A DNA stretch of 64,000 nucleotides from positions 1-64,000 of the forward strand of contig NZ_MLJO01000005.1 in NCBI RefSeq assembly GCF_001956915.1, given 5' to 3'. Position numbers and translations under genes: made by a program. Origin of the DNA: Intrasporangium flavum. Its GTDB lineage: Bacteria; Actinomycetota; Actinomycetes; Actinomycetales; Dermatophilaceae. Under the pieces are notes generated by a model. It was not told the DNA's origin. It did no database searches and was given only the letters and a program-made list of their open reading frames with translations. Below are positions 17,043-25,767 of the stretch, one piece after another (positions within the stretch are counted from its first letter, which is position 1; each line of letters starts with the position of its first letter).

Positions 17043-18065
17043 TCAGGCTCTGGGATGGGCCTGTTCGTAGCTGCGGCGGAGGCGGTCGACCGACACGTGC
17101 GTGTAGATCTGGGTCGTGGCCAGGCTCGCGTGGCCGAGGATCTCCTGCACCATGCGTAGGTCGGCGCCGCCCTCGAGCAGGTGCGTCGCCGCACTGTGCC
17201 TCAGCCCGTGCGGACCGAGGTCGGGTGCGTCGGGCAGGTGCGAGAGCAGCTCGTGCACGACGCTGCGCACCTGGCGCGCGTCGACGCGTCGACCGCGGCG
17301 CCCGAGGAACAGGGCCGGACCGGAGTGCTCCCCGACGAGCCGCGACCGGACCGCGAGCCACGACTCCACGGCACGGCCGGCCGGCGCCCCGAACGGGACG
17401 ATGCGCTCCTTGGCGCCCTTGCCCATGACCCGGACCGTGCCCTGGCCGAGGTCGAGGTCGTCGATGTCGAGGGCCGCGAGCTCACCGACCCGGATGCCCG
17501 TGGCGTAGAGCAGCTCGAGGACGGCGCGGTCGCGGACGTGGATCGGGTCGTCGTCGTCGGCCCGGGTGGCGGCGAGGGTGAGCAGCTCGCTGGCCTCGCC
17601 CTGCTTGAGGACCCCCGGCAGCGATGACGACCGCTTCGGCGCCACGAGCCGCACGGACGGGTCCGTGGGGATGCGCCCGGTGTGCTCGGCCCAGCGCAGG
17701 AAGGTCCGCGCGGCTGCGGCCCGGCGGGCGATCGTCGCCCGCGCAGCACCGGCGTCGGCCTGCTCCCCGAGCCAACCGCGCAGGTCGCCGATGCGCAGGT
17801 CGGCGACGTCGGTGACGCCCCGCGCCGCCGCGAAGGTCAGCAGGTGCCGGACGTCGCCGAGGTAGGCACGGCGCGTGTGGACCGAGCGTCCGCGCTCGGC
17901 GCCGAGGTGCCGCGAGAAGGCGTGGAGGACCTCGCCGTGCAGCTCCTGGACCGGCGGGCCGGGTGCGGGGGTCACCGGCTCGGCCGACGCGGAGGGCACC
18001 ACGGCACCCGCGCCGTCCGACGCGTTCTCGATCGCCACACCCGTCACTCCCGCACCATGACGCAT
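17043..18065 (-). CDS. xerC: Tyrosine recombinase XerC
   Basis: XerC acts with XerD at dif to resolve chromosome dimers. The 340-residue protein has a SAM-like core-binding domain (about 41-130) and a catalytic domain with Arg192 in TGIRVGEL, Lys216, His286/Arg289 in HGLRH, His312 and nucleophile Tyr321 in TTQIYTHV; the full catalytic set is intact. The N-terminal 35 residues are Ala/Pro-rich and variable, so an internal GTG start is possible. It follows dprA by 90 bases in the conserved actinobacterial order. It is not a phage integrase, because no mobile-element context is present. Confidence 0.93.
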   Translation of the reverse strand: MRHGAGVTGVAIENASDGAGAVVPSASAEPVTPAPGPPVQELHGEVLHAFSRHLGAERGRSVHTRRAYLGDVRHLLTFAAARGVTDVADLRIGDLRGWLGEQADAGAARATIARRAAAARTFLRWAEHTGRIPTDPSVRLVAPKRSSSLPGVLKQGEASELLTLAATRADDDDPIHVRDRAVLELLYATGIRVGELAALDIDDLDLGQGTVRVMGKGAKERIVPFGAPAGRAVESWLAVRSRLVGEHSGPALFLGRRGRRVDARQVRSVVHELLSHLPDAPDLGPHGLRHSAATHLLEGGADLRMVQEILGHASLATTQIYTHVSVDRLRRSYEQAHPRA

Positions 18066-18155
18066 CTACGGCGCCACCGCAAGCGACCCGCCCCTCCGCT
18101 CAGCGGGCCGCCTCGCGCAGCTTCTCCTGGCGCGACGCGACGGAGAGCGGTGCGC

Positions 18156-19466
18156 TCAGCCGAGGGGCAGCGTGGGGCCGGCGTCCAGCGCAGGTCGCGG
18201 CCTCGACGGTGCTCGCACCGACGAGCCCGACGAGCCCGCCGAGCCCGCCGAGCCCGCCGAGCCCGTCGAGGCGGTCTTGCGGCGCGGGGCCGGGGCCTTG
18301 CGCCAGGTACCGGACTCGCCGATGACGAGCCGGGCCTGCTCGAGCCGCGCCAGAGCCGCACGGACCACGAGGGGCGGGCGCGCCGCGTCGCGGGCGATGA
18401 CGTCGAGGGCGACCGGCCGCCGGAACGGGACCGCCTCGAGCACGGCCCGGTCCTCGGTGCTGAGCCGGTCCACGACGGTGTCGGGCGCCCGCGGTTCGTC
18501 GCACGCGTCGTCGCCGATGTCGCCGACGAGGTCGATGATCTCGTCGACGGACGTGACGAGGACGGCCTTCTGGTCGCGGATCTCCTGGTGACAGCCGGCC
18601 GACATCATCGAGGTGACCGGCCCGGGAACCGCACCGACCGGCCGGGACAGGCCAGTGGCGTGGGTGACCGTGTTGCGCGAGCCGGACCGGAGGTCGGCCT
18701 CGACGACGACCGTGCCCCGCGTCAGCGCTGCGATGAGCCGGTTGCGCGAGAGGAAGCGCGACTTCATCGGTGCGGCTCCCGGCGCCGCCTCGGACACGAC
18801 CAGCCCCACCTCGGCGATCCGGCGCAGCAGGGTCGCGTTCGCCGCCGGGTAGGGCCGGTCGACGCCGCCCGCGACCACGGCCACGGTCGTGCCGTCGACG
18901 GCGAGGGCGCCGTGGTGCGCCGCGGCGTCGATGCCGAGGGCGGCCCCCGACACGACGGTCCACTGCCGCCGTGCCAGGCCCGCAGCGAGGTCGGTGGTCA
19001 CGTGCTCGCCGTAGGACGTGGCGGCCCGCGCACCGACGACCGCGACCGACCTGCGCGTCGTGTCGACGAGGTCGAGCCGGCCCACGACCCACAGGCACCA
19101 GGGCGGGATCGGGAGGCTGTCGAGCGCCTCCGCCCACTCCGCGTCGCCGGGCACGACGACGCGGGCCCCCACCTTGGCGGCGACCTCGAGGTCGCGCTCG
19201 ACGTGCAGGGCTCGGACGCGCGCCGCGAACCGGGCCAGCGTGCCGTGCCCGCTGCGGATGCGGGCCATCGCCTCGAGCGGACCCACCTCCTGCAGCAGTG
19301 CGGCCACCTCGACGTCGCGTGGCTCGACCACGCGCGAGAGTGCTGCCCTGGCTCGGCGGACGTCGTCGGTGGCCCGGTCATCGGCCGGGGGCGACCCTGC
19401 GACGGATGCGCGCGGTAGGAGGCGGAGCCCGGCGCGGCCGGACTCCGGGCCTGTGGTGGCGCTCAT
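18156..19466 (-). CDS. dprA: DNA-processing protein DprA
   Basis: DprA loads RecA on incoming single-stranded DNA. In the 436-residue protein the Rossmann-like domain (about 120-320) shows VAVVGARAATSYG, VVSGAALGIDAAAHHGAL, VVAGGVDRPYPAAN and KSRFLSRNRLIAALT. A C-terminal winged-helix region follows at about 340-400. The last 35 residues are a low-complexity Gly/Ser/Ala tail made by 9-bp DNA repeats. The ATG overlaps the comM stop (ATGA), so the two are coupled. Most actinobacteria with this operon are not known to be naturally competent, so the physiological role is open. Confidence 0.94.
   Translation of the reverse strand: MSATTGPESGRAGLRLLPRASVAGSPPADDRATDDVRRARAALSRVVEPRDVEVAALLQEVGPLEAMARIRSGHGTLARFAARVRALHVERDLEVAAKVGARVVVPGDAEWAEALDSLPIPPWCLWVVGRLDLVDTTRRSVAVVGARAATSYGEHVTTDLAAGLARRQWTVVSGAALGIDAAAHHGALAVDGTTVAVVAGGVDRPYPAANATLLRRIAEVGLVVSEAAPGAAPMKSRFLSRNRLIAALTRGTVVVEADLRSGSRNTVTHATGLSRPVGAVPGPVTSMMSAGCHQEIRDQKAVLVTSVDEIIDLVGDIGDDACDEPRAPDTVVDRLSTEDRAVLEAVPFRRPVALDVIARDAARPPLVVRAALARLEQARLVIGESGTWRKAPAPRRKTASTGSAGSAGSAGSSGSSVRAPSRPRPALDAGPTLPLG
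18222..18266. repeat. Five 9-bp tandem repeats in the dprA 3' end
   Basis: Five consecutive units of CGAGCCCGN, encoding on the minus strand the Gly-Ser-Ala tail of DprA. Copy number is a likely strain-variable site and changes protein length without shifting frame. Confidence 0.8.
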
Positions 19467-21022
19467 GCGGCGGCCACCGCCTGCCGTCTCAGCGACAGCG
19501 CCAGCTCAACCTGGTCGCCACCGGGGCGCTGCAGACCGGCGAGGTCGCCGACGGTCCACGCGCAGCGGAGGGTGCGGTCGTAACCGCGGAGGCTGATGGT
19601 GCCGGACTCGAGGGCCCGGTCGAGCCGGGCCGTGACCGACGCCGGCAGCCGCCAGCGGCCCTCCCGCATCATCGAGCCGGGCACGTCGGCGTTGAGGGCC
19701 CGCCCGGGCAGGTGCGGGGCCCACCGCGCCTGCTGCACCGCTCGCGACTCCGCGACCCGGGCGGCGACGGCGGCACTGCGCTCCCCCGGCGGCTGCCCGA
19801 CCATCGAGAGCCCAGGGGGCTGCACGTGCACCTGGAGGTCGACGCGGTCGAGCAGCGGACCGCTGATCTTGCCGAAGTAGGCGCGTCGGGCCATCGGCGT
19901 GCACGTGCAGTCGAGGCCCTTGCCCCAGCCGTGGCCGCACGGGCAGGGGTTGGCGGCGAGGACCAGCTGGAAGCGGGAGGGGAAGACGACGTGGTCGTGG
20001 GCCCGGGCGATGGCGACGATCCCTCGCTCGAGCGGCGTGCGCAGCGCCTGGAGGACGTGCTTGTCGAACTCCGGGGTCTCGTCGAGGAAGAGGACGCCGT
20101 GGTGGGCACGGGTGATCGCACCGGGCTGGATGCGCCCGCTGCCGCCCCCGATGACCGCGGCCTGCGAGGCACCGTGGTGCGGCGCCACGAACGGCGGACG
20201 CGTGATGAGCCGTGCGGCACCGGAGTCGCCGTCGTGGAAGCCGCCGACGACGGAGTGGATCGCGGTGACCTCCATCGACTCGGTGGCATCGAGCGGCGGC
20301 AGGATGCCCGGGAGTCGCTCGGCCAGCATCGTCTTGCCGGCCCCGGGCGGACCTGCGAGCAGCAGGTGGTGGCCGCCGGCCGCGGCGATCTCGAGCGCGA
20401 GCTTGGCCTCGGCCTGCCCGACGACGTCGCAGAGGTCCCTGACCTCCTCCTCGAGGACGGCCGGGGACTCGGGCACCACGACCTCCTCGGTGGGGCGCCC
20501 CTTCTTCAGCGCCTCGTAGCGCCGGACCAGCTCGGTGACCTCGGCGGCCGGGTGCACGTGGATACCGGCCACGAGCCGCGCCTCGGCCGCGTTGGCCACC
20601 GGGACGACGACGTGCCGGGCCCCGGACTGGGCCGCCGCGTGCACGAGCGGCAGGACCCCCGGGACCGGGCGCACCGTGCCGTCGAGCCCCACCTCGCCGA
20701 TGTGCACGACCGAGCGCACGACCTCGGCGGGGATCTTGCCCATGGCCGCGGCGACCGCGACGAAGATCGCGAGGTCGAAGGCCGTGCCGACCTTGCGCTC
20801 CCCCGCCGGCGACAGGTTGATGATGACGCGCCGCTGGCTGACCGGCATCTCCTCGACGAGCGAGGCGGCCGCCTTGATGCGGTTGGCCGACTGCCCGATG
20901 GCGGAGTCGCCGAGGCCGCTGATGGAGAAGCCCGGCAGCCCGGAGGACACGTGCGCCTCGACCCGCACGAGGTAGCCACGGACCCCGCGCAGGCCGACCG
21001 CACGGGTGCGCCCGAGGCCCAT
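19463..21022 (-). CDS. comM: YifB/ComM family Mg-chelatase-like ATPase
   Basis: A 519-residue AAA+ ATPase. The N-terminal ChlI-like region begins GLGRTRAVGLRGV and includes GLPGFSISGLGDSAI. The Walker A is LLAGPPGAGKTML near residue 210, the Walker B is GVLFLDETPEF, and a cysteine-rich loop NPCPCGHGWGKGLDCTCT follows, as in ComM. In gamma-proteobacteria ComM is a branch-migration helicase in transformation; here it is probably a general recombination helper. The ATG overlaps the yraN stop (TGATG) and the stop overlaps dprA, so the three genes are tightly coupled. Confidence 0.94.
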   Translation of the reverse strand: MGLGRTRAVGLRGVRGYLVRVEAHVSSGLPGFSISGLGDSAIGQSANRIKAAASLVEEMPVSQRRVIINLSPAGERKVGTAFDLAIFVAVAAAMGKIPAEVVRSVVHIGEVGLDGTVRPVPGVLPLVHAAAQSGARHVVVPVANAAEARLVAGIHVHPAAEVTELVRRYEALKKGRPTEEVVVPESPAVLEEEVRDLCDVVGQAEAKLALEIAAAGGHHLLLAGPPGAGKTMLAERLPGILPPLDATESMEVTAIHSVVGGFHDGDSGAARLITRPPFVAPHHGASQAAVIGGGSGRIQPGAITRAHHGVLFLDETPEFDKHVLQALRTPLERGIVAIARAHDHVVFPSRFQLVLAANPCPCGHGWGKGLDCTCTPMARRAYFGKISGPLLDRVDLQVHVQPPGLSMVGQPPGERSAAVAARVAESRAVQQARWAPHLPGRALNADVPGSMMREGRWRLPASVTARLDRALESGTISLRGYDRTLRCAWTVGDLAGLQRPGGDQVELALSLRRQAVAAA

Positions 21023-21387
21023 CAGCAGACCCCCTTCAGGTGCTGCAGCCGTGGCCGCCCGCCGGCGGCCCACAGGATCGACACGACGTCGATGCGCAGC
21101 GGTCCGCCCACCGGGTGCTCCGGGTGCGCGTCGCGCCACAGGCCGGCCAGGCGGCGCAGCCGACGCTGCTTGCGCCACGTGACGGCCTCGAACGGGGCAC
21201 CGTAGGCCTCGCTGGTGCGCGTCTTGACCTCGCACACGACGAGGCAGCCGGCGTCGGCGGCGACGATGTCGATCTCGCCGCGGACGCAGCGCCAGTTGCG
21301 GTCGAGGATGGTCAGGCCGTGCTCGGCGAGGTAGCGCGCGGCGAGCCGCTCGCCGTAGTCGCCGAGGACGCGGGTCGGGAGGTCCAT
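21022..21387 (-). CDS. YraN family endonuclease-like protein (UPF0102)
   Basis: A 121-residue protein with the Holliday-junction-resolvase-like nuclease core: GEIDIVAAD near residue 37 and CEVKTR near 52 form the D/ExK active-site pattern, preceded by GDYGERLAARYL. The family is widely conserved but its substrate is not established. It overlaps comM. It is separated from DUF2469 by about 100 bases containing a short hairpin. Confidence 0.9.
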   Translation of the reverse strand: MDLPTRVLGDYGERLAARYLAEHGLTILDRNWRCVRGEIDIVAADAGCLVVCEVKTRTSEAYGAPFEAVTWRKQRRLRRLAGLWRDAHPEHPVGGPLRIDVVSILWAAGGRPRLQHLKGVC

Positions 21388-21420
21388 GCCGACCAGCGTC
21401 GTCGGCGCGGCGTCCGCCGA

Positions 21421-21444
21421 CCACGGCCGGCCGCCGGCCTGTGG
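21421..21444 (-). terminator. Weak hairpin between DUF2469 and yraN
   Basis: GGCCGG and CCGGCC pair around a three-base loop, extended by CCAC/GTGG with one bulged base. It lies 43 bases past the DUF2469 stop and may attenuate transcription into yraN-comM-dprA. No U-tract is present. Confidence 0.35.
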
Positions 21445-21486
21445 ACGACCCGCGACCGCGTCAGGGGGGTGTGGACGGCGGGCGCC

Positions 21487-21807
21487 TCAGGAGAAGTCGC
21501 CCGACTCCGGGAGCTTGATGTCGGGCTTGGGCAGCTCCTCGATGTTGACGTCCTTGAACGTCACGACGCGCACGTTCTTGACGAAGCGTGCGGGCCGGTA
21601 GATGTCCCAGACCCACGCGTCCGACATCGTCACGTCGAAGAACACCTCGCCGCCGTCGGTGCGCACCTTCACGTCGACGGAGTTGGCCAGGTAGAAGCGG
21701 CGCTCGGTCTCGACGACGTGCGTGAACAGGCCGACGACGTCGCGGTACTCCTTGTAGAGCTGCAGCTCCATCTCGGTCTCGTACTTCTCGAGGTCTTCCG
21801 AGCTCAC
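21487..21807 (-). CDS. DUF2469 family protein
   Basis: A 106-residue acidic protein of the actinobacterial DUF2469 family, recognised from MSSEDLEKYETEMELQLYKE and the tract DAWVWDIYRPARFVKNVRV. Its function is unknown. It is almost always encoded between rnhB and yraN, as here, and its ATG overlaps the rnhB stop (ATGA). No transmembrane segment or catalytic motif can be seen. Confidence 0.92.
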   Translation of the reverse strand: MSSEDLEKYETEMELQLYKEYRDVVGLFTHVVETERRFYLANSVDVKVRTDGGEVFFDVTMSDAWVWDIYRPARFVKNVRVVTFKDVNIEELPKPDIKLPESGDFS

Positions 21808-22604
21808 GTGAATGCCGTTCCTGTCTGCTCGTGCAGGGCCAGCCGCACCTGCTCCTCGTCGGCCGCCGGCGGCGGCAGCGACGCGTCCGTCACCTCATTC
21901 AACACCCCGGGCCCCGCCTCGGGGCCCACGCCGGGCAGACGCCACGAGCGTCGGTGCAGCTCGCAGGGCCCCAGGCGCGTCAGGGCGTCCATGTGCTCCG
22001 GTGCGGCGTAGCCCTTGTTGAGGCTCCAGCCGTACTCCGGGTGGGCCTGCGCGAAGCCGACCATCATCGTGTCGCGCTCGACCTTGGCCAGGACGCTCGC
22101 GGCCGCGACCGACGAGCACTTCATGTCGGCCTTGATCATGGTCGTGACCGGCGGTGTCGAGGGCCCACCGGCGTCACCGGCGAACGCGAGCAGCCCCACC
22201 TCGCCCGGTGCCGTCAACCAGTCGTGGTTGCCGTCGAGGATGACGAGGTCGGGCACGACCTCGATCGCCCCGAGCGCCCGCAGGCCCGCGAGCCGGAGCG
22301 CGGCCATGATGCCGATGGCGTCGATCTCGTCGGCCGACGCGTGCCCGACGGCGTGCGCGACCGCCCACCGCTGGATCCGCGGGACGAGCCCGTGCCGCGC
22401 CTTCTCGGTGAGCAGCTTGGAGTCCTTGACCCCCATCGGCGCCGACCGGACCGTCTCGTCGATGACGACGACGCCGACGCTGACCGGCCCGGCGAGCGCC
22501 CCGCGGCCGACCTCGTCCATCCCGGCGAGCAGCCGGTGGCCCGAGCGCTGCAGCGCGCGCTCGACGCGGAGCGAGGGCTTCTTCGACGGTGCGGGACGAG
22601 GCAT
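21804..22604 (-). CDS. rnhB: Ribonuclease HII
   Basis: RNase HII cuts the RNA strand of RNA-DNA hybrids and single ribonucleotides in DNA. The 266-residue protein has GMDEVGRGALAGPV near residue 28, supplying the first Asp-Glu pair, and VILDGNHDWL and MIKADMKCSSVAAASVLAK with further metal ligands. The start at 22604 places a basic Pro/Lys tail before the domain. The C-terminal extension after the catalytic domain is about 45 residues and low in conservation. It overlaps DUF2469 and follows lepB by about 74 bases. Confidence 0.94.
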   Translation of the reverse strand: MPRPAPSKKPSLRVERALQRSGHRLLAGMDEVGRGALAGPVSVGVVVIDETVRSAPMGVKDSKLLTEKARHGLVPRIQRWAVAHAVGHASADEIDAIGIMAALRLAGLRALGAIEVVPDLVILDGNHDWLTAPGEVGLLAFAGDAGGPSTPPVTTMIKADMKCSSVAAASVLAKVERDTMMVGFAQAHPEYGWSLNKGYAAPEHMDALTRLGPCELHRRSWRLPGVGPEAGPGVLNEVTDASLPPPAADEEQVRLALHEQTGTAFT

Positions 22605-22678
22605 CTTGGGCTGGGGTCTCGGGCGGTTCTCGGGAGGTCGGTCGGGACGCGGGGCTGCGGCGGCGGAGGCTCGGCGCG

Positions 22679-23551
22679 TCAGCCGGCCGGCGTCGAGACC
22701 TTCGGCTTGGCGGTCGTCTTCGTGGGCGCCGGGTTGGTCGTCGACTTCGGCGTCGGGGTGCCCGACGGGGCCGGCACCGAGCCGAAGGTGCGCTCGGGGA
22801 CGCCGAGCCAGGTGACGTGGTCGATGGGCCACACGACGAAGAGGGCGCGCCCGACGATCTTGTCCATCGGCACCGAGCCGGTGGCGCCGCTGCCGTCGTC
22901 GTGCCAGCGGCTGTCGGAGGAGTCGGAGCGGTGGTCGCCCATGACCCAGACCTTGCCGGCCGGGACGACGATGTCGAAGGGCTTGCCCTGGCTCGGGAAG
23001 TCGCCCGGCTTGACGTACGGCTCGGTGATCTCGACGCCGTTGACCTTGATCTTGCCGGTGCTGCCGTCGGCCTGGACGTGGTCGCCCGGCAGGCCGATGA
23101 CGCGCTTGATGAGGTGGTTCTCGGCGTCCTCGGGCAGCAGGCCGACGAAGACGAGGGCGTCGTGGAACGGTCCGCCGACGGTGCTGTGGGCGTTGAGGTC
23201 GCCGGACAGCCAGTCGTTGGGGTCCTCGAAGACGACGACGTCGCCGCGCTTGAGGTCGAACGGCCCCGGGGTCAGCTTGCTGACGATGACGCGGTCGTCC
23301 TTGACGAGGGTGTTCTCCATCGACCCGGACGGGATGTAGAAGGCCTGGAACAGCCAGGTCTTGACGACGAACGACAGGGCCATCGCCAGGACGACGACGA
23401 TGACGATCTCCTTGAGGCCCGCGAGCAGGGTGGCCCCGAACCCACGACGCGGCTCGTCGTCGTAGTCGTCGTCGAGGTAGCCCTCGTCGACGTCGTCAGC
23501 CGAGCGCCCGCGCGTCGGGTCCTCGGAGCGTCCGGTGTACTGCGACATCAC
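22679..23551 (-). CDS. lepB: Signal peptidase I (first of two adjacent copies)
   Basis: A type I signal peptidase of 290 residues that cleaves Sec/Tat signal peptides on the outer membrane face. After an acidic cytosolic tail of about 45 residues comes one membrane helix (IVIVVVLAMALSFVVKTWLF). The catalytic Ser is in IPSGSMENTL, the Lys in IKRVIGLPGDHV, and WVMGDHRSDSSDSR is box E. The C-terminus is an extended Thr/Pro/Lys-rich tail. Its ATG overlaps the stop of the second copy (ATGA), so both are translated from one message. Confidence 0.95.
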   Translation of the reverse strand: MMSQYTGRSEDPTRGRSADDVDEGYLDDDYDDEPRRGFGATLLAGLKEIVIVVVLAMALSFVVKTWLFQAFYIPSGSMENTLVKDDRVIVSKLTPGPFDLKRGDVVVFEDPNDWLSGDLNAHSTVGGPFHDALVFVGLLPEDAENHLIKRVIGLPGDHVQADGSTGKIKVNGVEITEPYVKPGDFPSQGKPFDIVVPAGKVWVMGDHRSDSSDSRWHDDGSGATGSVPMDKIVGRALFVVWPIDHVTWLGVPERTFGSVPAPSGTPTPKSTTNPAPTKTTAKPKVSTPAG

Positions 23552-24273
23552 TCACCATTTCGTGGGACGGAGGAGATCTGGCCCTGGTCGACCGGGCCGA
23601 GCCGACCGAGCGGCCAGTATCGCACCCAGACCTTGCCGATGACGTCCTCCCCCGGGACCATGCCGCCCCCGGGGTCGCCGAGGTGCGCCCGCGAGTCCGA
23701 GGAGGAGCCACGGTTGTCGCCCATGACCCAGAACCGGTCGGCCGGGACCCGGACGTCGAAGGGCACGAGGCTCGGCTTCTGGCCGGGTGCGAGGTAGGGC
23801 TCGTCGATCGCGACGCCGTTGACCTCGAGGCGCCCGTCGGCCGCGCAGCAGCGGACGTGGTCGCCCGGCAGCCCGATGACGCGCTTGACGTAGTCGGTGG
23901 GCTGGCCCTTGCCGATGATGCTCTCGGCGGCCTCGACGAGCGTCTGCAGGAAGCCGCGCTCGGGCACCCGCAGCCCGAAGGCCTGCGAGGCGTCGAAGAC
24001 GATGATGTCGCCCCGCTGGACCTGTTCGGGCGCCGTGGTGCGCGAGACGAGGATGCGGTCGCCGACGAGGAGGGTGTCCTCCATCGACTCGCTCGGGATG
24101 CCGAACGGCGTCACGAGGAAGGCCCGCACGACGACGACGGCGAGCAGCAGGACGGCCGGGCCGATCATCCAGCGGTGCCGGCGCAGCGCGGTGCGCGACC
24201 GGGAGACCCCTTGGTGAGACTGGGACGCCGAAGGCGCGGCGGATCCCTCGTCGTGCGGGGTGTCGGCGGTCAT
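23548..24273 (-). CDS. lepB: Signal peptidase I (second adjacent copy)
   Basis: A 241-residue type I signal peptidase with one N-terminal membrane helix (WMIGPAVLLLAVVVVRAFLV), Ser in IPSESMEDTL, Lys in VKRVIGLPGDHV and box E WVMGDNRGSSSDSR. Two cysteines (RCCAADG) after the catalytic Lys are not present in the other copy. It is transcribed first, after rplS, and overlaps the following lepB. Paired signal peptidases with different substrate ranges are known in actinobacteria; how the two differ here cannot be read from the sequence. Confidence 0.93.
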   Translation of the reverse strand: MTADTPHDEGSAAPSASQSHQGVSRSRTALRRHRWMIGPAVLLLAVVVVRAFLVTPFGIPSESMEDTLLVGDRILVSRTTAPEQVQRGDIIVFDASQAFGLRVPERGFLQTLVEAAESIIGKGQPTDYVKRVIGLPGDHVRCCAADGRLEVNGVAIDEPYLAPGQKPSLVPFDVRVPADRFWVMGDNRGSSSDSRAHLGDPGGGMVPGEDVIGKVWVRYWPLGRLGPVDQGQISSVPRNGE

Positions 24274-24331
24274 GCCGGCACCCCCGGGTGGGGACCCACC
24301 GCGCCTCGGGTGGTCAACCTGACGCCGCGCG

Positions 24332-24706
24332 TCAGTTCTTGGCGTCGGCCTTGGCCGGGACGCTGTCGCGCTTCTCGCGGATCTTGGCGGCCTTGCCGCG
24401 CAGGCCGCGCAGGTAGTAGAGCTTGGCGCGACGGACGTCACCGCGGGTCACGAGCTCGATCTTCTCGATGATCGGCGTGTGCAGCGGGAAGGTGCGCTCG
24501 ACCCCGACACCGAAGGAGATCTTGCGGACCGTGAAGGTCTCGCCGACACCGCCGCCGTGGCGACGGATGACGATGCCCTGGAAGACCTGGATGCGGGAGC
24601 GCGTGCCCTCGACGACCTTGACGTGGACCTTCACGGTGTCGCCGGCGCGGAACTCCGGGACGTCGGTGCGCATCGAGGCGGCGTTGAGCTCGTCGAACGT
24701 GTGCAT
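24332..24706 (-). CDS. rplS: 50S ribosomal protein L19
   Basis: L19 sits at the 30S-50S interface. The 124-residue protein has [35 protein letters not shown] and the C-terminal [13 protein letters not shown], all standard. It leads the run of genes toward lepB, rnhB and beyond, and is preceded by a leader with two inverted repeats. An AGGAAAG sequence lies 12 bases before the ATG, slightly far for a Shine-Dalgarno. Confidence 0.97.
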   Translation of the reverse strand: MHTFDELNAASMRTDVPEFRAGDTVKVHVKVVEGTRSRIQVFQGIVIRRHGGGVGETFTVRKISFGVGVERTFPLHTPIIEKIELVTRGDVRRAKLYYLRGLRGKAAKIREKRDSVPAKADAKN

Positions 24707-24777
24707 GGTTGGTTCGCTTTCCTGGGTGCCACAGGCCACCCCTCGCAAGGTCATGGTGCGCGCCGACCGGGCCGCGA

Positions 24778-24835
24778 CGGGTCACCGGCGGGACGGACCC
24801 GCGTGGTGGTGACCCGACTCCCCCTGTGGCAGGGG
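24778..24835 (-). promoter_or_regulatory. Two inverted repeats in the rplS leader
   Basis: A perfect 9-bp inverted repeat (CGGGTCACC at 24778-24786, GGTGACCCG at 24808-24816) encloses a smaller CGGG/CCCG stem. Next to it CCCCTG/CAGGGG (24821-24826, 24830-24835) forms a second hairpin with a three-base loop. Both lie 70-130 bases upstream of rplS. They could be an autoregulatory L19-type leader or a terminator-like structure; I do not recognise a catalogued RNA family. Confidence 0.35.
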
Positions 24836-24904
24836 CCGTCGTGTGCCGGACGCAAGGAGCAAGTCTGCCAGAGCGCGGCGCAGACCTGAAATCGAGGACG
24901 AGTC

Positions 24905-24910
24905 TACGGT
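24905..24910 (+). promoter_or_regulatory. -10 box TACGGT, leaderless permease promoter
   Basis: TACGGT ends six bases before the GTG at 24917, with no Shine-Dalgarno in between. Confidence 0.5.
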
Positions 24911-24916
24911 GGCGGC

Positions 24917-25675
24917 GTGGACGTCTCCCCCGGCTGGCCCGTGGCCCTCGCACTGGTCGTGCTCCTCGCCGTCACGGTCGTGGCCCAGCGCCTCGGCCGC
25001 ATCCCGCTCGACCGGCAGGCCGTCGTGGCCGGGGTGCGCGCGATCGTCCAGCTCTCGCTCGTGGCGCTCGTCATCACGGCCGTCGTGGGCTCGATCTGGC
25101 TGTCGCTGCTCGCCGTCGGCGTCATGTTCGCGACGGCGGTCGTGACGACGGCCCGGCGGGTCGGTGCACCGGGGTCGTGGCCGTGGGCGGCGGTCGCGAT
25201 GGCCAGCGGCGTCGTCCCGGTCGTGACGATCGTCGTGGCGTCGGGCACCGTGCCGTTCACCGGCATCGCGCTCATCCCCGTGGCGGGCATCGTCATCGGC
25301 AACACCATGACCGTGCACACGCTCGTGGGCCGGCGCACCTTCGCGGCGCTGCGCGAGGAGCACGGCCAGTACGAGGCGGCCCTGTCGCTCGGCCTGACCT
25401 CGGACCAGGCCATCGACGAGATCATCGCCCGACGCGTGCCGGAGGGGATCGTGCCGAGCCTCGACCAGGTGCGCACCTCCGGCCTGGTGACGCTGCCGGG
25501 CGCCTTCATCGGCGTCATGCTCGGCGGCGGCAGCGCCGTGCAGGCGGCCACGGCGCAGGTCGTGGTCCTCTTCGCCATCATGGCCACGCAGGCCATCACG
25601 GCCGGCGTTCAGGCCCGGTTCATCCGCGAGCGCCGGATCCTGCCCGACGACCTCCGCACCGCGCTCGTGTCCTGA
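24917..25675 (+). CDS. ABC transporter permease, FetB/YbbM (UPF0014) family
   Basis: A 252-residue membrane protein with about six to seven helices of the FetB family. RAIVQLSLVALVI near residue 41, IPVAGIVIGNTM near 118, EYEAALSLGL-like AALSLGLTSDQAI and TLPGAFIGVMLGGGSA are the family landmarks. In Escherichia coli FetAB exports iron. The matching ATPase FetA is not adjacent on either side, so the permease is orphaned here or its ATPase lies elsewhere. The GTG start is supported by TACGGT at leaderless spacing. Its stop faces the trmD stop across about 80 bases of tandem repeats. Confidence 0.88.
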   Translation: MDVSPGWPVALALVVLLAVTVVAQRLGRIPLDRQAVVAGVRAIVQLSLVALVITAVVGSIWLSLLAVGVMFATAVVTTARRVGAPGSWPWAAVAMASGVVPVVTIVVASGTVPFTGIALIPVAGIVIGNTMTVHTLVGRRTFAALREEHGQYEAALSLGLTSDQAIDEIIARRVPEGIVPSLDQVRTSGLVTLPGAFIGVMLGGGSAVQAATAQVVVLFAIMATQAITAGVQARFIRERRILPDDLRTALVS

Positions 25676-25713
25676 CCCGACGCGTCAGCCACGCCCTCGT
25701 GCGTCGGGCATGC

Positions 25714-25767
25714 CCGGCGCGTCAGCCCGCCCCGGCGCGTCAGCCCGCCCCGACGCGTCAGCGCCGG
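25714..25767. repeat. Three 18-bp tandem repeats at the trmD 3' end
   Basis: Two identical 18-base units (25714-25731, 25732-25749) are followed by a third, diverged unit (25750-25767) that contains the trmD stop codon. A fourth partial copy of the CGCGTCAGCC core lies at about 25681-25690. Each copy carries TGACGCG on the minus strand, so each repeats the end-of-gene sequence. It looks like local duplication of the trmD terminus. Confidence 0.75.

Noticed and set aside
17043..18065. XerC gene as a sign of an integrated mobile element
   Set aside because: It sits in the conserved actinobacterial chromosomal order, with no attachment repeats, tRNA or phage genes nearby.
22679..24273. Two signal peptidase genes as an assembly duplication
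   Set aside because: The two proteins differ clearly in length, tails and loops, so they are true paralogues rather than a repeated sequence.
25714..25767. Tandem repeats as a CRISPR array
   Set aside because: Units are 18 bases with no spacers between them, and no cas genes are present.
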